NCBI GenBank assembly: GCA_001724265.1
Contig: MEDY01000191.1
Span: 1-64,000, forward strand
Reading direction: 5' to 3'
Source of the DNA: Rhizaria sp. SCN 62-66
Lineage: Eukaryota > Rhizaria, unplaced
Length of the DNA stretch: 64,000 nt
In this document: positions 1 to 9,693 of the stretch, piece by piece
How positions within the stretch are numbered: the stretch's first letter is position 1
Layout: each line of letters starts with the position of its first letter
Translations under genes and position numbers: made by a program
Notes under the pieces: generated by a model
Databases searched by the model: none
Told to the model about the DNA's origin: nothing
The model's input: the letters and a program-made list of their open reading frames with translations, nothing else

Positions 1-219
1 GCCACGGCCGGCACGGACCTTCTTGTTGTACTTGTTGGTCTGGCCGCGGACGACGGGGCGGAGAGCCTCGGTGGGGCGGGGGAAGAGCTTCTTGGCCTTG
101 GCGACGCGCTTGGCAGCACGAGCAACCTTCTGGGCAGGCTGGTCAAACCAGGTCTTGATGTGGTTCTGCCAGTCCTTGCGGAAGTGGTTGTTGGCGATCG
201 CGTTGTTGTGCTTGACCAT
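1..219 (-). CDS. RPL13: Ribosomal protein eL13 (RPL13), N-terminal part
   Basis: Structural protein of the large cytosolic ribosomal subunit. Reading from the ATG at 219 the 73 visible residues begin [20 protein letters not shown] and continue through WFDQPAQK, a basic AKRVAKAKK stretch and [13 protein letters not shown] to KVRAGRG, which follows the eukaryotic eL13 N-terminus closely (HFHKDWQ, WFNQPARK, RPIVR, KVRAGRGF). The gene runs off the left edge, so about two thirds of the protein and the stop codon are missing. A TTTTTTAG acceptor-like site ends 6 nt before the ATG, suggesting a 5'UTR intron, common in ribosomal protein genes. It is transcribed divergently from panB. The identification is firm; the intron is inference. 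Confidence 0.93.
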   Translation of the reverse strand, partial: MVKHNNAIANNHFRKDWQNHIKTWFDQPAQKVARAAKRVAKAKKLFPRPTEALRPVVRGQTNKYNKKVRAGRG

Positions 220-802
220 CTTCTTCTAAAAAAGAAAGGCATTGCAACGGTGGATGGGAAGATACACATGAAATAAAAGAGTCAGTGAGGTACGGATCAT
301 TGGAGCTAGTACAGCGGTGGAAGGGTACAGAATAAGTGGCGCAGAGCAGGGTGCGCTGAACGGTGGGCCAGAGTGGACGAAAAGGGTGGCCACCCAAGGG
401 CTGATGGAGCATCTGGTGTCAAGCAAACTTTTACACATAACAGATCATAGCACAAATACTCTACACAAAGAGCAGCATTACGGTTGGTCGACGCATTCAC
501 CCGCTAAATAAGGCAGAAATGGTCGCACTCGGCTCGATCCGAAAGTAATTTCGGTCGCTTATTTTTCGGTCGAGCGCCGAGGAGGAGGAGCGAGCATGCA
601 TGCGATCGGATTGTGGTGGTGGGACAGGACTGCCACACATGCTATCTTCGAGCATGTTTGCAATTTTATATGATCAACATGTTAATGATCGCTGATCGAA
701 CTGCTTACATGTGATCAGTAATCTAAATAAATTTTATAGTATTAATTTATTTTTTCTTTGTTTAAAACTTCACGTTTCGACGCACTACAGCTATTTCAAA
801 GA
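220..802. other. Divergent promoter region between eL13 and panB
   Basis: No gene seen. The right half is AT-rich. It holds two copies of a TTCGGTC element (550-556 and 566-572), a short inverted repeat CCGAAA/TTTCGG around 539-554, and a run of GAGGAG near 580. The element recurs in other divergent spacers of this window. Confidence 0.5.
550..558 (+). promoter_or_regulatory. TTCGGTCGC candidate promoter element (eL13/panB)
   Basis: Exact 9-mer TTCGGTCGC, followed by a second TTCGGTCGA at 566-574. The same 9-mer occurs at 24494 and 54977, both in divergent spacers. The regulatory role is inferred from recurrence and position only. Confidence 0.3.
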
Positions 803-2544
803 ATGATGTCGACCAAGGGCATCTTTAAGTCGAGCCAGTCTCTCGCGTCCGGCTCCCTCGCGCGCACCTGTCTTTCTTTCTACAAGCGCACTCTTACCAC
901 GATTGCCGCCCCTCCTATCACACCTAAGGTACGCCCTGTTCTTTCTCCCGCACACATATTCCTCTGGCTGTGGCCCCCTGTTTATGATGCGCGTCGACTC
1001 TCACCACGTAGCCCGATCATGTCCTTCCTCTTTCTCTGCACTCAGAAAACGGTTGTTGATCTCCAGAAGATGAAGAACGCAGGTGAGAAGATTACCATGG
1101 TGACGGCGTACACCCACCCGTCGGCCGTCCACGTTGACTCGGCCGGCATCGACATGATTCTCGTCGGAGACTCCGTTGCGATGGTCGAGCTTGGGTTTAA
1201 CACCACCTTGCCCGTCACCCTAGACCAGATGGTACGAACGACCCTCGCCTTAACTTTACAAATTGAGAAGGGGTCTATGTTGACGGGTTATATTCATACC
1301 TGTTTATGTTTGGTTTATTTGTCAAATATGACGATCTATAACATTTTATCCTCACATTTCGTTTCAACTTCAAATCATCCTTCTCATAACTCAACTCTTG
1401 AACACAGCTTTATCACTGCAAGGCTGTTGCCCGTGGCGCCTCCCGTGCTCTCCTTGTTGGTGATATGCCCTTTGGCACGTACGAGGTTTCCGAGCAGGTT
1501 GCTTACGACAACGCGATCCGCTTCCTCAAGGAGGGCAGCATGGATGCCGTCAAGCTCGAGGGTGGCTTGATCCGCGCTAAAACAGTCAAGTACGCAACTA
1601 TCTGGCCATACTTACAAAAGAAACTCGTAGCAATCACATCACATCTACATATTCCTGATAACTATGTTAGTTACTCTTCTGTAGTGCGAAGTTAGTGCCT
1701 AGATATCCGCCATTTATGTCCCTCACAAAATGTTTTGCGTCTTAAACGTCCTAACTTTTTTCAGCACCCTGGTGCGCGGTGGCGTCGCTGTGATGGGTCA
1801 CATCGGCCTCACCCCGCAAGCCTACTCTGTCATTGGCGGTTTTCGCTCCCAGGGCCGCTCCACAGCGGCCGCGCTGGCCCTGCTGGACGACGCGCGCGCG
1901 CTGCAGGACGCAGGGTGCTTCTCCGTCGTGATCGAGTGCGTCCCCCCTGAGGTCGGGCTGGCGATCTCGCAGGAGCTGGAGATCCCCACCATTGGCATCG
2001 GTGCCGGCACGCACACCGACGGACAGGTGCTCGTGTACCACGACCTGCTGGGCATGATGGAGCATGAACACTACAAGCAGGTCTCGCCCAAGTTCTGCAA
2101 GCGCTTCGCCGAGCTCGGTACGCATGAACTAATATGACCAATCAAACATCAAAAAATCTCTAGTATATCACATTAGTTGTTGTCTACCCCACACATCGCT
2201 GCAAATCCCTTGTATTTTGATCTTATTCTGCGTGCACATTTTGTTTCAATCGCTTCGTGTCATTTGCTCGCATCACAGGCCCCGTTATCCACGGCGCGCT
2301 GACTTCGTACCGCGACGAGGTACGCACCGGCGCATTCCCCGGCACTGGATACGCGCCATACAAGATGCCTGCCGCGGACCTGGAGGCGTTCAACGAGGCC
2401 CTGGCGCAGCGCCGCTCGCAGTCGCCGTCGCCGCTAGGCAGCCACACGCAGGCCAAGGGCAAGGGTGAGGACAAGCACAAGGACGGCGGCCACGGCCACG
2501 GGCAGAAGAAGGAGCTCCCGGCCGAGCAGGAGAAGCTCTACTAA
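803..2544 (+). CDS. panB: Ketopantoate hydroxymethyltransferase (PanB), probably mitochondrial
   Basis: Adds a hydroxymethyl group from methylene-tetrahydrofolate to 2-oxoisovalerate, the first committed step of pantothenate and CoA synthesis. Five exons (803-928, 1046-1231, 1408-1589, 1765-2117, 2279-2544) give 370 residues ending in TAA. The first ~42 residues are Ser/Thr/Arg/Lys-rich with almost no acids, like a mitochondrial presequence. The core then shows [19 protein letters not shown], metal-binding VGDS (Asp84), [33 protein letters not shown], and [19 protein letters not shown], all family hallmarks. All four donors are GTACG. Splicing is supported because each junction restores family sequence, for example AA|C joining the KTVN and TLVRGG segments. 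A His/Lys/Gly-rich C-terminal tail is extra. I chose ATG 803 (a second ATG follows at 806). Confidence 0.95.
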
Positions 2545-3390
2545 GTGATTATTGCCAACAGCGTCAATAATCGTTCGCGTAACCCTGGTTGACTGACCGG
2601 TCACTTTCTTTTATCCTGTGTTTCTGTAGTCACTTTACTTATCAATGTTTGCCACTTTCACTAAAATCTCAGTTTTTAAAATTTACTTTTACACACATAA
2701 TAGTCTTTCGCACAGTCTTCCTGTGCTAATATTCACAATATTGCTCATCGGTCTTATTGCTCGACTTGTTTCGAATGTTACAACAACGCCTACATTGCGA
2801 GGTTGCATTGCAAGTGATGTCGACCTTTGTATACGAACTATTTCTATTTGTCGTTGTTTTTCTTTGTCATGTATTTATGTCACCCTTTGTTCATAACAAA
2901 GTTATTTCTTATCATTCGTATCACACGTCCACTTGGGCAGCAGCAAAATGAAACACTTAAGTGCACGTCTGTCATGTGTTCTAGCACTTCACACTCGTCG
3001 TTGATGTCAGTGTTTTAAAAAAAATAATCATCATTACATTCCATATGCACTCTTATATAGCAGATGATAAGCACAATCAGTTTCAAAAGGTTCGTTCTCC
3101 TAAAAGCACACCTCTTCATTCCGAACAATAAGAAACACGAGGAGCACATATGTTGAGAGTCGAGTTTTTTCACAAGCAATACACATCACGAACCTTATGG
3201 CATCGAATATTTAGCTTGTAAGTCAATGTATAATCTTTGTATTACTGTTATGAGAAAGCGTGTAACACCCACAACGAATCTCACCCATGTTGCTGGCCCT
3301 ATCTGCGAGTCACAAACGAGAAAGAGCTCACGCAATCAAACGGTAGCACTCGGACAAACTTCCCGTACCGGACGGTGTTCACCGCGGTGC
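2545..3390. other. Convergent spacer, panB / SCAR
   Basis: AT-rich 3' region shared by two converging genes. Only short open frames of biased composition are present and none resembles a protein. No repeat or RNA gene recognised. Confidence 0.5.
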
Positions 3391-5283
3391 TCACTCCCAG
3401 TCGTCGTCGTCCGAGTCCTCGGAGTCCGAGTCGGCCTGCACGGCCTTGCGGCGGGCCAGAATCGACATGACCGCGCCCAGGCCACCCGAGGACGCCTCGG
3501 CGGGCTTGGCGGCCGCGGCCGTCGCCGCGGGGTCGACCTTCTTGAGCACCACCTTGCGGTTGCGGATGTCGTCCATGAGCCCGCCCGTGCCGCCGGAGCT
3601 GGGCGCGGGCTTCTCGGCCACCTCGACCTTGCGCAGCGTAACGCCCTTGTGGATCGCGCCCAGCAGCCCGCCCATGCCGCCGCCGCCGCCGCCCGCGGCC
3701 GCGGGGGGCGCGGCGCGAGGCGCAGCGCGGGGCGCGGCCGCCGCGGAGGCCGCGGGTGCGGCGGAGGACGCGAAGAGCGCGTCCAGGTCGAGCTCGGGCG
3801 CGTCTGGGACGCCAGCAGGGTTGGCCGAGGCCGAGGCGGCGGGCAGTGTCGGCACGTCGAACAAGTCGAACATGTCCATCGGCGGCGGCGGCACCGCACC
3901 AAACGACGCGTCCGCGCCCGTGCCCGCGGCGGCGGCGGCGGCGGCCGCGGGCGGCGCGGGCGGCGCGGCGTGGCCGTGGCCGTGCGAGGGCGGCGGCGGG
4001 GGGCCGCCGGGGACGGGCGGTGCAACGGCGACGAACGCGGGCGGAGGCAGCCCGCCGCCGGCCGCCATGGCTGAGGCCGCGGGCGTCGCGGGGGGCGGCG
4101 GCGGCGCGAAGGTGCCGAAGTTGGCCCCGGGCGGCGGGGGCACGAACGCAGGCGCGCCGCCAGCAGCCGCGGCGGGGGCGGCGGACGGCGGGGGCGGCGG
4201 CGAGAGAGGCGCGGTGGGCGGCGCGGGCGGCGGCGACATGGTCCCGTACACGCCGGGGGTCGCGGGCGCGGGCGGCGCGGGCGGGGCCGCGGGAGCCGCG
4301 ACGGCGGCCGAAGCTGAGAAAGAGAAGTCGTCGCCGCCGTAGCCGTCGCCACCAGCGCCCGCGGAGGCGGCGACGGCGGCAGCGTACTGCTGCTGCTGCT
4401 GCTGCTGCTCGTACTGCTGCTGATGTTGGAGCTGTTGCTGCTGCAGCAGGCGCTGCTGCTGCTGCTGCTCGTGCTGGACCATCTGTTGCTGCTTGGCCAG
4501 CGCGGCCGCGCGCGCGGCGGCTAGGTCCGCGCCGCCCGCGCCCGCGCCTGCGCCAACTGTGGAGCCATCCTCGAGCAGGGCCGCGGCGGCGCCCGCGGCC
4601 GCGGCGGCGCCAACGTCGACGGAGATGGTCGTCTGCGCGGCGCCGGAGCCAAACTCGGCGCCCTGCGCGTTGTACACCTTAACGACGATGCCCTGCATGT
4701 CGTCGTTGGCCGCCTGGGCGCGCTTCTTGCGGGCCTTCTTGGGCTTCTTGGTGCGCGCGACGGCCGAGGCCTCGAGCTTGCGGCGCTCTGTCTCGGCCCA
4801 CTCGTTGAAGAAGTACGAGGGGTCTGAGTAAGTCTTCATCGAGTCCTTGCCCGAGAGCGGGTCCAGGCGCCAGACCTCGGGCGGCTGGAAAGCCATCGCG
4901 CGCACGGCCTCCACCGTCGCCGGCCGCGTCGCCGGGTTGAACACGGAGTCCGAGGGCGGGGGGCGCGCGACGTAGTGCGACGTGGGCCGCGTAGCGATGA
5001 ACGTCGCCGACGGCGTCGTGCGCACGGTCGCGATGACCGAGGGCAGCTTCTCCTCGAGCGCCGTCGTGCGCTGCGTCAGGGACACAATGCGGTCACCAAC
5101 GGCAAAGGCTTCGTTGGCAAGGTTCGAAAAGATGTCTGCGGCGAACTCTGAGATCTGGTTGAGCTGGGTGAGGAGGCCGACCATGTGGTTGGCCGACACA
5201 GCAATGAGCGACGCCGGGTGGGGCACGGCCACCGCGTTGGGCTTCACCGGCACGGGTCCGAACGAACGCGTCGTCAGGACCAT
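3391..5283 (-). CDS. SCAR/WAVE Arp2/3 activator with two WH2 motifs
   Basis: Subunit of the WAVE regulatory complex that activates Arp2/3 to build branched actin at the cell edge. Single exon, 630 residues, ATG 5283, TGA stop. Residues ~27-185 match the SCAR homology domain: LLTQLNQISEFAADIFSNL, NEAFAVGDRIVSL, then PPEVWRLDP, TYSDPSYFFNEWAE and a basic KKPKKARKKR stretch. A Gln-rich segment (~262-299) and a long Pro/Ala/Gly region follow. The C-terminus has two WH2-like actin-binding motifs (LLGAIHKGVTLRKV ~534-550; LMDDIRNRKVVLKKV ~565-583), a connector helix (LGAVMSILARRKAV) and the acidic end SDSEDSDDDDWE with the expected Trp that binds Arp2/3. Two WH2 motifs are unusual for WAVE and more typical of N-WASP; the N-terminus settles it as SCAR/WAVE. 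It implies actin-driven protrusion. Confidence 0.93.
   Translation of the reverse strand: MVLTTRSFGPVPVKPNAVAVPHPASLIAVSANHMVGLLTQLNQISEFAADIFSNLANEAFAVGDRIVSLTQRTTALEEKLPSVIATVRTTPSATFIATRPTSHYVARPPPSDSVFNPATRPATVEAVRAMAFQPPEVWRLDPLSGKDSMKTYSDPSYFFNEWAETERRKLEASAVARTKKPKKARKKRAQAANDDMQGIVVKVYNAQGAEFGSGAAQTTISVDVGAAAAAGAAAALLEDGSTVGAGAGAGGADLAAARAAALAKQQQMVQHEQQQQQRLLQQQQLQHQQQYEQQQQQQQYAAAVAASAGAGGDGYGGDDFSFSASAAVAAPAAPPAPPAPATPGVYGTMSPPPAPPTAPLSPPPPPSAAPAAAAGGAPAFVPPPPGANFGTFAPPPPPATPAASAMAAGGGLPPPAFVAVAPPVPGGPPPPPSHGHGHAAPPAPPAAAAAAAAGTGADASFGAVPPPPMDMFDLFDVPTLPAASASANPAGVPDAPELDLDALFASSAAPAASAAAAPRAAPRAAPPAAAGGGGGGMGGLLGAIHKGVTLRKVEVAEKPAPSSGGTGGLMDDIRNRKVVLKKVDPAATAAAAKPAEASSGGLGAVMSILARRKAVQADSDSEDSDDDDWE
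4385..4498 (-). repeat. CAG/CTG-rich polyglutamine tract in SCAR
   Basis: Interrupted CTG repeats on the + strand encode a Gln-rich stretch (residues ~262-299) between the SCAR homology domain and the proline-rich region. It is likely length-variable. Confidence 0.8.
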
Positions 5284-6620
5284 GGTGCACTGGACTGAGC
5301 GGCAAAAAGCATAGTATCATGGCAAGTGGTAATCAGGAACAGTGGGTGAGTACAAATGAGCCGCAGAGATGGGGATATAGAAATGGGGGGCAGTGGCTTG
5401 GAGAGGCTTTGATGCCTTTGAAATTGAGTGAAACCTCATAAGAAATCGTCGTCTCTTGGCATGTGGCTTCATAAAACATGAAATAACAAACGGTTTCTAT
5501 CTATAAACAAAACGGTCATCGTATTCTAGCGACCATATTGTCCTCCGACCCCTGCTTAAGGCAGGCCCACAGCACGAGGCCCAGTCCTTGCTTTCTGTTC
5601 GTGGTGGACGACCGTGACCAGCTGCGTGCAACGCATGCGCCGGACACAAAATACCAAGATGCGTGTCGTAATAATTACTAATCTCCGCCACTTTGGGATT
5701 GCATGTATGTAGGCATGTGTCCTCTATTTATTTGTTGTTTGAATTACTATTGCAGACCAAAAAGCAACAGATATCTTGCCAAACATTTAGTTCAATATGA
5801 GTAACTCGCTCAGAACGAATGAAGAGCAACGCAACCATGCATCACATAAACTGACATTGTTCATTGAACACAGCCACACGATATACTCAGCAAGTGCTGA
5901 CATATTTTAACGTTGTGCACACATTCTCACAACAAGATCCTCCTTTGCAAGGCTCACACCATCGTGAGACGAATAGCTTGGTCGATTTAAGGCAAAATTA
6001 TATCAATAATACGTAAAATAACACTCGACTCATCGGCACATTCGATTTTACTGCGACTGACCATCGATATGTGGATAGTCACGACAGTTACTGCTCTAGG
6101 AGCAGTTGTGGCTCGAAGCACTGACCCTCTCGTAGCGCACTCCCTTCGCATGAAATGGAAGGCGAGAAATTAGGAAAACAGGTAAAAAATGTTTACTTGC
6201 CACATGAAATCACTGGAAGCCACTCAGGTTTCATCATTGTTCCGATATTTGTTGCTAAGTTCTCGGAAAAGTTAAGCCGCTCAGCCTCGATCAGCTGGAT
6301 GACCCTCGTGACTGGTGGCTTGTTCGAGATTTTTAGATTTGTTGGTCAGTCAGTGTCAAACTTGGCTCCCATGCGTTAGAATTATCGTGGCTTTTACACC
6401 ACTCAATTTGGGTTTTTGTAATATTATCCATATCTACTTGGGCTTTTGCCATGCCTCTCTCAGACATTCTCAAGATTCGAATTTGGGCAGAGTGTAAGGT
6501 CGCGTGGCGATGATCTCTCACTGCATTCTGACACTATGTCTGACCAGTTTGAAACTGATTTATGTAATCCACGTATGTCTGATTTTTCTCTTTTATGTGT
6601 TGAACCGTAGACCCTCTCAA
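5284..6620. other. Divergent spacer, SCAR / SPxK protein
   Basis: A 1.3 kb AT-rich spacer. It contains a perfect 7-bp inverted repeat with a 3-nt loop at 6090-6106. An open frame at 6155-6379 has no recognisable protein. A GTATGT donor-like site at 6574 and a CCGTAG acceptor-like site at 6605-6610 lie just before the downstream start, too close together (about 40 nt) to be a convincing intron. Confidence 0.45.
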
Positions 6621-7918
6621 ATGTCTGATATCGACAACCATGAGGTGATTCCTTCCGTGGACGCGCCAGAGGTCGAGTCGGCGCCTGCTGTCTCTGCCCT
6701 TGAGGCCGCTGACAGTGCCGCCGACGTCGCTGCCGAGCCTGCTGCCGCCCCTGCGCCCGCCTCCGCTGCGGCCGAGGAAGAGTCTGCTGGCCCGCGCACC
6801 CGCAGCGGCCGTGCCCGCACCTCCAAGGCCGCCGCGGAGCCCGCCCCCGTGACCCGCCGCGTCACCCGCGCGTCTGCCCGCAAGTCGGTCGGCGAGGGCG
6901 AGACCGAGCCCGCCGCCGCCTCCGCCGCGCCCGCCGCGCCCCAAACCCCCGCCGCGGCGCCCCGGTCTAGCAAGGCCGTTGCCGCGGCCGAATCGCCGGC
7001 GTTCAAGACCCCCGCGCGCGTGTCGTCGCCCGTGGCCGCGGCGGCCCGCTCGCGCCTCTCCATCGGCGGGTCCGCCGCCAAGCACGGGCTCCCCCTCGCC
7101 GCCGCCGCGGGGACCCCCGCCAAGAAGGAAGCTGCGACTCCCGCTAAAGCCGCCAGCCCTGCCAAGGCTGCGTCACCGTCGCCAGTCAAGAAGGCGCCCG
7201 CCGCCTCTGCCTCCACGACGCCCGCCAAGCCGGCCAGCCCCGCCAAGGCTGCGAGCCCCGCCAAGGCCACCTCCCCTGTCAAGGCCGCCTCTCCTATCAA
7301 GACCGCCTCCCCTGTCAAGGCTGCCTCTCCCGTCAAGGCTGCTCGGCCGGCCTCCGCGGCCGCCGCCCCCGCTGCTGCTGTGCCTAAGCCCTCCGCGGCC
7401 AAGCCCGCTGCCGCCGCCGCCGCGCGCCCCGTCTGGGGCGGCAAGTCCGCTGCTGCTGCTCCTGCCGGCGCGCGCCCCGCCTCGGGCTCAGCCGCAAAGC
7501 CTGCGGCCGCTGCCGCTGCACGCCCCTCGAGCTCCTTTGGCGGCTCCTCTTTTGGGTCCAAGCCCGCGGCCCCCAAGCCTGCCGCCGCTGCTGCTGCCAA
7601 GCCCGCTGCCCGCTCGACCTTCGGATCCGCGCCCCGCCCCTCGTCCGGCGCGGCCCCCGCCGCTGCGGCTGCGGCCAAGCCCGCCGTGACGAAGCCTGCC
7701 GCCGCCCCCGCCGCGAAGCCCGCGGTCCGCCCTAGCTCTGCCCTCGCCAGCGCCAAGCCCGCTGCTGCCGCTAACAAGCCCGCCGCTGCTAAGCCCGCTG
7801 CGCCTGCTGCTGCGAAGCCCGCCGCTGCGAAGCCCTTCGGGTCCTCCGCTGCCGCCAAGCCCGCTGCGGCCAAGCCCGTCGCGGCCGCCAAGCCCGCTGC
7901 TGCGGGCGCTGCCAAACC

Positions 7919-7965
<47 letters not shown>

Positions 7966-8465
7966 TCAGTGGCGTGAAGCCCGTCAGTGGCGCGAAGCCT
8001 GCTGCTGCTAAGCCTGCTGCCGCTGGCACTAAGCCTGCTGGTAAGCCCGCCGCCGCCGCCGCCGCTGCTGCTGCTGCTGCTGCTGCCCCGGTCGCCGCCG
8101 TCGCTGTCGTCGCCGTGGCCGCTGCTGCTCAGGAGGAGCCCGCTGCCGCTGCCGCTGCCGCCGCTGTTGAGGCTGAGGCTGAGGCTGAGCCTACTGAGGC
8201 CGAGACCGAGGACATTCACGCTGAGCAGCATGTCGAGGCTGCCGAGGCCGAGGCTGAGGCTGAGCCCGCCCCTGCTTCCAAACTCATCGCCCCCTTCGAG
8301 GAGGTCGAGGCCGAGGCCGAGCACGCCGAGGCTGTTGAGGCTGAGACTGAGCACGCCGAGGCTGCCGAGGTCCCCGTTGAGGAGGCTGAGGCCGAGGCTG
8401 CTGAGGCTGTCGCCGAGCCTGCCGAGGCTGATGTTGTTGCTGAGGAGGAGCCTGCTGCCGAGGCC

Positions 8466-8496
<31 letters not shown>

Positions 8497-8945
8497 CTGA
8501 GCAGGAGCAGGCTGAGCAGGAGCACGTTGCCGAGGAGCAGGCTGTCGAGGAGCAGGCTGTCGAGGAGCAGGAGCACCACGAGGAGGCGCCCGCGGCTGTT
8601 GCTGAGCAGGAGTACGAGGCTGAGGCCGAGGCCCCTGTCGAGGCCGAGGCTGAGGCTGAGGCTGAGCCCGCTCACGAGCAGGTCGCCCATGAGGAGGCCC
8701 CCGTTGAGGCTGAGGCTGAGGCTGAGCCCGCTGCTGCTGAGACTGAGGTCGCCCATGAGGAGGCCGCCCTTGCCGCGGCGGAGCCAGCCGCTGCTGCCGA
8801 GCCCGCTGCTGCCGAGCCCGCTGCTGCCGAGGAGCCTGTCGCTGACACCAAGGCCGCCGCCGCTGAGCCTGCGCCCGAGGCCTCCTCGTCCGCGTCCGGC
8901 CCCGTCGAGGTGGCGGCCGACGAAAACGAGACCGAGGAGTGGTGA
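6621..8945 (+). CDS. Low-complexity protein with S/T-P-x-K repeats, KPAAA repeats and an acidic tail
   Basis: 774 residues, no recognised folded domain. The N-terminal ~100 residues are acidic/Ala-rich with basic RTRSGRARTSK and TRRVTRASARKS patches. Residues 165-239 hold eleven S/T-P-x-K motifs, the classic CDK site, in a near-hexapeptide repeat. Residues ~260-500 are KPAAA-type repeats like a histone H1 tail. The rest is Glu/Ala/Gln-rich and strongly acidic, ending ETEEW. The alternation of basic and acidic halves suggests a chromatin or polyampholyte scaffold protein, but that is inference. I chose ATG 6621 (MSDIDNHE): the frame is open further upstream but through AT-rich sequence that looks untranslated, with an acceptor-like CCGTAG ending 10 nt before. 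Stop is TGA. Long antisense frames here are composition shadows. Confidence 0.75.
7113..7337 (+). repeat. Tandem S/T-P-x-K (CDK-site) repeat array
   Basis: Eleven TPAK/SPAK/SPVK/SPIK motifs spaced mostly six residues apart. The codons differ between copies, so the repeat is kept at the protein level rather than being a recent DNA slippage product. Confidence 0.85.
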
Positions 8946-9693
8946 GGCGCGTGTGTGGCGCATGTGGCGCATGTGGGGCGCGCTGTACAGGGCACGAAGA
9001 CTGCTCTGCGACGCGCTTCGCACGCGAGACACTGTGCACTTTCTCGCACCTAGTCAGTCTGTAGTTCCACGCCGACATGATATGACTTTCATGCGGCTTG
9101 ATTTTGCTTCAATTTCCCGGCTTTTTACCTCCTACTCGTCTTCTATTGTGCTTTTGCTTTGCTTTGTTAGTTTGATGATTGACTCTGTCTTAGTTTGTTT
9201 GTGTTAACGAGGCCATGGCCAGCCGCCTTGCATTCCCGACTTCGCCGCGCAGCAACGCGCTGTGCTGTGTCGTGTCGCTGGAGATAGATGTGCGGCGGGA
9301 GTAGAGAGAACAGGTATTAGAGCGACGGCATCGGCAGCAGCATGTGCATGGGTGTGCTCGTGCCGTTTGTTGAAGTGCCTCCTTTCATGTTCCTTTTGAT
9401 TTCTAAGATTTTCTCAATAAAAACCTCGAACTAGTTTACAATAACCGATTGTATAAGTCGCGTCTTGGTATGACATTTTTGTTTTTCATGTTATTATCGC
9501 TATTGACGAACGAATGTATCCTGTGGGAGTTAACGCGTGTCGTGCACGAGCTTCGCGAAGGGGCGAGCTGCCTCCCCCGTGCCCGGTCCGTGAGGTCCAG
9601 TCAATGACACCTTAAAAAGGCTTGAACATTGCCAGCTGTCCGTCAGCGACACTGTGCATCGCCTTTTGCACTTTAACTTTGCAGTTTAGATAT
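8946..9693. other. Spacer between SPxK protein and ankyrin protein 1
   Basis: Begins with a GTGTGGCGCATGTGGC-type direct repeat just after the stop, then becomes AT-rich. AATAAA at 9416-9421 is a plausible poly(A) signal for the upstream gene. A TTTGCAG acceptor-like site ends at 9684, 9 nt before the next ATG. No gene seen. Confidence 0.45.

Noticed and set aside
6155-6379. 74-residue open frame upstream of the SPxK protein
   Set aside because: It lies in AT-rich spacer with no recognisable protein and no support from composition.
6617-8029. 470-residue open frame antisense to the SPxK protein
   Set aside because: It is a mirror of GCC/GGC-rich repeats, giving only Ala/Gly/Leu low complexity, with no start context or domain.
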